A stretch of 64,000 bases of DNA, taken from NCBI GenBank assembly GCA_002633005.1, contig NMRA01000104.1, forward strand, positions 900,175 through 964,174, written 5' to 3'. Both the position numbers and the translations under genes were made by a program. Shown here in pieces: positions 60,661 through 64,000 of the stretch. Source of the DNA: Phoronis australis (Eukaryota > Phoronida > Phoronidae). Positions within the stretch are counted from its first letter, which is position 1. Every line of letters begins with the position of its first letter. The notes beneath the pieces were generated by a model. It saw nothing but the letters and a program-made list of their open reading frames with translations, had not been told where the DNA came from and did no database searches.

Positions 60661-62722
60661 GAAACCTGCCCGCCATGATGATCACGTGGCTCACCTTACT
60701 TATTGTTCATTTTTGACTTTAAAACAGGCGTGTTTTTACGACAGCAATTATCCCATCCAATACACATTTGGCCAAGCCCATGAATAGCGACTAACCCCAC
60801 TTAAGTCTGTGACGGTGTCATCGAGCCTTTGATGTCCCGAGAACTTCGCTGGAGACTGTGAGGTGAAAGATGCGCGCATTCTCGTCCATTGTGCATGCAA
60901 ACAGTGTTAGCGTACGAGTTGCCTAATGTAATATTTGCGCTCAGTACTCAATATTTTGCGACGAAGTTAACGCAATTAAGCAACTTTTGCAAGTAAAGAC
61001 AAGATTCTCCTGAAGCCATTGTCTTAAAACAAGGCTCTGCGAAATATTGTTCAAGGTTTTTGTTCCACCAACATGGTTGCAGTATTCTATTATTTTTGGT
61101 GTGCTGCCACTGATACTGATCTCGTCATGATGATGAGTGATGTTAGCACGGCCGGTTTGCGCTCACGATGTGCTGGAATTTTGGCAAAGTGAACCAAAAA
61201 GCTCATGAAATACGCCTATCATATTTCTTAGGGATGGTGCATACCCAGTACTAGCGAAACCGTGTCGTACAGAATCCGTAGAAGTTTCTCCCGGCGACGG
61301 TGGCCTCCGAGTGGAACCGAACGCAAGGTAATATTTGCGTTTGTATGACAAAAATACACAACCTACGCAAATATGCACTTGCTTGTATACACCATCCTGT
61401 AAACTAACGAGGTTTTAGAAGCAAACAACACGTATCACAATCACCCAGAATTATCACTGATCACTATTTGGGAAGTTACCGAGCTAAATTGCGAATTAAC
61501 GAAATCATTAACGTTTTAAGTTGGGATTATTCTCTTTAAGCTTGCCTTATGATGACTAGGTAACTAAGGAGGCACTGAACAGTTCTCACAGGAATTTGCC
61601 TATCAGAACAAACGTCCATGGACATTTCCCCCTTTCTTCACTCTGTCAAAAACTGCATGCAAATAAAGAAAAGTTATGAGTCATTTCACATCACAAGCCC
61701 TACATATGAGCACAGAAACTTTGTTCTCTTTTGTATTTTGACCATTTCACTCCCAGTTGAAACCAAGCTTGACTAAGAAAAATAAGGACAAAAAATGCAA
61801 AAATCGGCACTTTTCACCCCAAAACCACCACTTCCCCGCCGATGCTCGACTAAAGCCAACATTAGATTCCGAAAGCAAATTTCCTACCGATTCCAAAAAT
61901 GTGGTCCAAAAGTACTGTCAAGCAACTAGTTTTTTTGCAAATCTGGCTTGTTTGAGGGCTACCTGAAATCGCGGCCAATTTCTCAGTTGCTACACAGCAA
62001 TGCACAACTGCAACAGGGGGCCACCATCTTGAAGAAGAGTGCAGCTACAGCCAAGAAAGTGGCCTTTTTTAATTCTCAACATGGTCACAAATACAAACAA
62101 ACCAAATTCATTTGGCCTACCTACAATACCTAACTAAAATGCCTCCAAGCCTGGCCTACCCCTAGATTTTAATATTTTGGGTGTGCAAATTGGCCGCGGC
62201 CGCAGTCTAACTGTTCAGTGCCACCTAAGTAGGTCATTTCAAGTCATTAAGTAAGCACCTCTCGCATTGGTTATGTCTAGCTAAAATGGTTTACACTAAC
62301 CAATGAAAAGGAGGATAACATATAAAGGACAACATCAGGGAAGCCACTTGTGATTGATGTGATTACTTATTCAAGTTGGTCGTTATTTGAACTGGTTATC
62401 CAAAGTACATACGAATTCTGTTAAATAACTAGACCCTTTGTTATAAGTCAATTCTAGAGCGGTGTCTATTTTTTAAAAAATTATATCTAGTATGAAAAAG
62501 ACCTAGACAAAGGCAGTCTCTGACACAGTGTAATATTCGATTCAAATAATTCAGTAGCATTTGTCAGTGAACTTGTGCTGTCTGATTTCACAGCAATCAC
62601 AAGTTGTCATTTAGTCTCAAATGTTAGCGTAGGAGTTGTCTTGTGTACCAATTCGACCTTCTCGCACTGACGTCTTCGGGGAGTGAAGCCGAGTCGGCCG
62701 CCTACTATTAGTATGCGGACAG
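60661..62722. other. Intergenic stretch, no gene recognised
   Basis: I see no coding or RNA feature here. The same holds for 62877-63700, between the hAT-like copy and the terminal tandem repeat. Confidence 0.45.
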
Positions 62723-62876
62723 CAGGGACGGATCCAGGATTTTGAGTTGGGGGGCTACGGCAGAGTATTAGCCATGATTTTGCCCGTCAGACATACGCAC
62801 CCCCCGAACTGCCACATGGAATCTGGAAGAATTTTAGGGGGGCCATGGACCCTTGCCCCCCTCTAAATCCGCCACT
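62723..62876 (+). mobile_element. hAT-like non-autonomous element, copy 2
   Basis: It starts CAGGGACGGATCCAGG and ends AAATCCGCCACTG. GGACAG lies just outside the left end and also at the right end, a possible short target duplication. It has the same internal sequence as 27560-27715, including GGCAGAGTATTAGCCA. Confidence 0.65.
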
Positions 62877-63753
62877 GGACAGTCCTGATTTCAGAGTGTT
62901 AATTATAGCCTTTTATTGACACACGATTTCATTTTATTACCGCTTTAGTTTCTAGAAATGTAACTGAAGTTTTTACCCTGACAAAGCCCTGTCGCGAACA
63001 GCGCTTACTGATTTCATCGACAAATCACAACGGTACAAAGCTTTTATAACTTTGGAACAGACAATACAGAAACGAGTATCATTTACCAGAAATAACATCC
63101 AGGTGGCAGCACTATAATTAGATACGCACTCAGCATTCGAAGAAAAAAAATCAATGGCCGCTACTCACTACTGACGTTTGACAGTCAGGGTAAGAACTTC
63201 AATTATAGATTTTCCCATTACTTGACACTAAAGCTGTTAGAAAATTAAATCGTGATTCAATAAAAGGCTATAATTACTACTCAAAAATGTCAGCACAGCG
63301 ATTAGGACTGTCCGCCCGCCGAAGACGCCAGTGTACGGGAGAATCGAGTTCAAACACGCAAAGGCGAGATCTACCTCATTATCTGTTTCACCTATGGCCT
63401 GAATGTCTCCTTCACCCCCATCTCTATACCTGTCTCCATAGTACTCGTTAAGCCCACTCTCTAAATTGTAAGTCTTCGTTACCTACAAAATTACTGCTAT
63501 CCTCCATTGCGTATATGCTGTCAACTGATCAAAGTCTTCCATTGATGACATCACGTGGCGGGAAACCAAAAAAATCATTAATTTTTCTTCAAAAGTCATC
63601 AATTTTCCCCAAAATAGGTGTTTCGCTGTTATAACGGTCTAAAACCACAAAAAGTGCAAAAATCTATTCTAGGAACGCTTCTAAGTGAAGCCAGAAAGAG
63701 GCTGGTCTCTAGGGCTAGGCACCGTGAAATTGTTAAACGCCGGGTCTCGATCA

Positions 63754-64000
63754 TATCGAACGCGAACTTGTTCTTCAGCGTGTGAAAGGCACTCGTCATA
63801 CTGGTGCATTGCACACGTGGATTACACTCGCTCTAACGAGTGCTTAGTTTCGTTCCTTCGCCGCCAGGTGAGAAGGAGTAAAAATACACTCGTATGAATG
63901 AGTGCATAACTTCGTTATTTCGCCGTCAGGTAGACGCAGGCACCACTCCTACGAGTGAAATGCGTTCGTACTGAGGAATACATAGCTTTGTTCTTTCACC
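63754..64000 (+). repeat. Degenerate tandem repeat running to the window edge
   Basis: Units of about 62-75 bases with GAGTGCTTAGTTTCGTTC and GAGTGCATAACTTCGTTA cores, each followed by TTCGCCG-CAGGT. Short CACTCG/CGAGTG inverted motifs sit at unit joins. It probably continues beyond the window. Confidence 0.6.

Noticed and set aside
1-64000. CRISPR array, operon or prokaryotic mobile system
   Set aside because: The genes are intron-bearing animal genes and no regularly spaced identical repeats with unique spacers exist.

Overview
The window looks like nuclear DNA of a protostome invertebrate, most likely a lophotrochozoan (mollusc, annelid, brachiopod or a relative); the species is not identifiable by eye. 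The reasons are AT-rich DNA with large gene-free stretches, GT-AG introns, invertebrate gap-junction genes (innexins), and many dispersed transposon remnants. There is no bacterial operon structure, CRISPR array or plasmid feature.

The recognisable host genes are three innexin paralogues, all on the + strand. Each has its whole coding sequence in one exon: innexin A (19669-20865), innexin B (32091-33290) and innexin C (56322-57518). In all three a 3' splice site ends exactly one base before the ATG, so each should have at least one upstream non-coding exon. Two stretches at 5731-5882 and 49708-49849 match each other. Each has a CACGTGAC box, a TTTAAAT TATA-like box, an initiator-like TCATTC and a CAAG/GT(A/G)AG donor. 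I read them as the duplicated promoters and first exons of innexins A and C, separated from the coding exons by introns of about 13.8 and 6.5 kb. A and C are recent duplicates (370 of 398 residues identical by hand count); B is older.

Between innexins B and C, on the - strand at 42039-48743, lies a complete 11-exon gene for an 844-residue THAP/P-element-type transposase. All exon phases agree and the frame is open throughout. Imperfect inverted repeats at 40244-40297 and 48869-48922 could be the ends of an 8.7 kb P-superfamily element. The gene lies head to head with the innexin C promoter, with a 368 bp TA-flanked MITE between them.

The rest is repeats. There are two copies of a dead CR1/L2-like reverse transcriptase 3' end (about 8.3 and 9.5 kb) and a decayed non-LTR ORF1 (59.7-60.6 kb, - strand). 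There are TA-flanked foldback elements (6.5, 28.9-29.6 and 49 kb), a PIF/Harbinger-like MITE with 3 bp target duplication whose empty site is visible in another repeat copy (53.4 kb versus 24.15 kb), a tRNA-derived SINE-like unit (45.1 kb), hAT-like fragments and minisatellites. Several short near-perfect palindromes lie in the innexin C intron. The three single N bases (8809, 12893, 21643) all fall at or within two bases of the downstream end of the first copy of a local direct repeat, so those duplications may partly be assembly effects.

Most other short open frames are unsupported and are not annotated.
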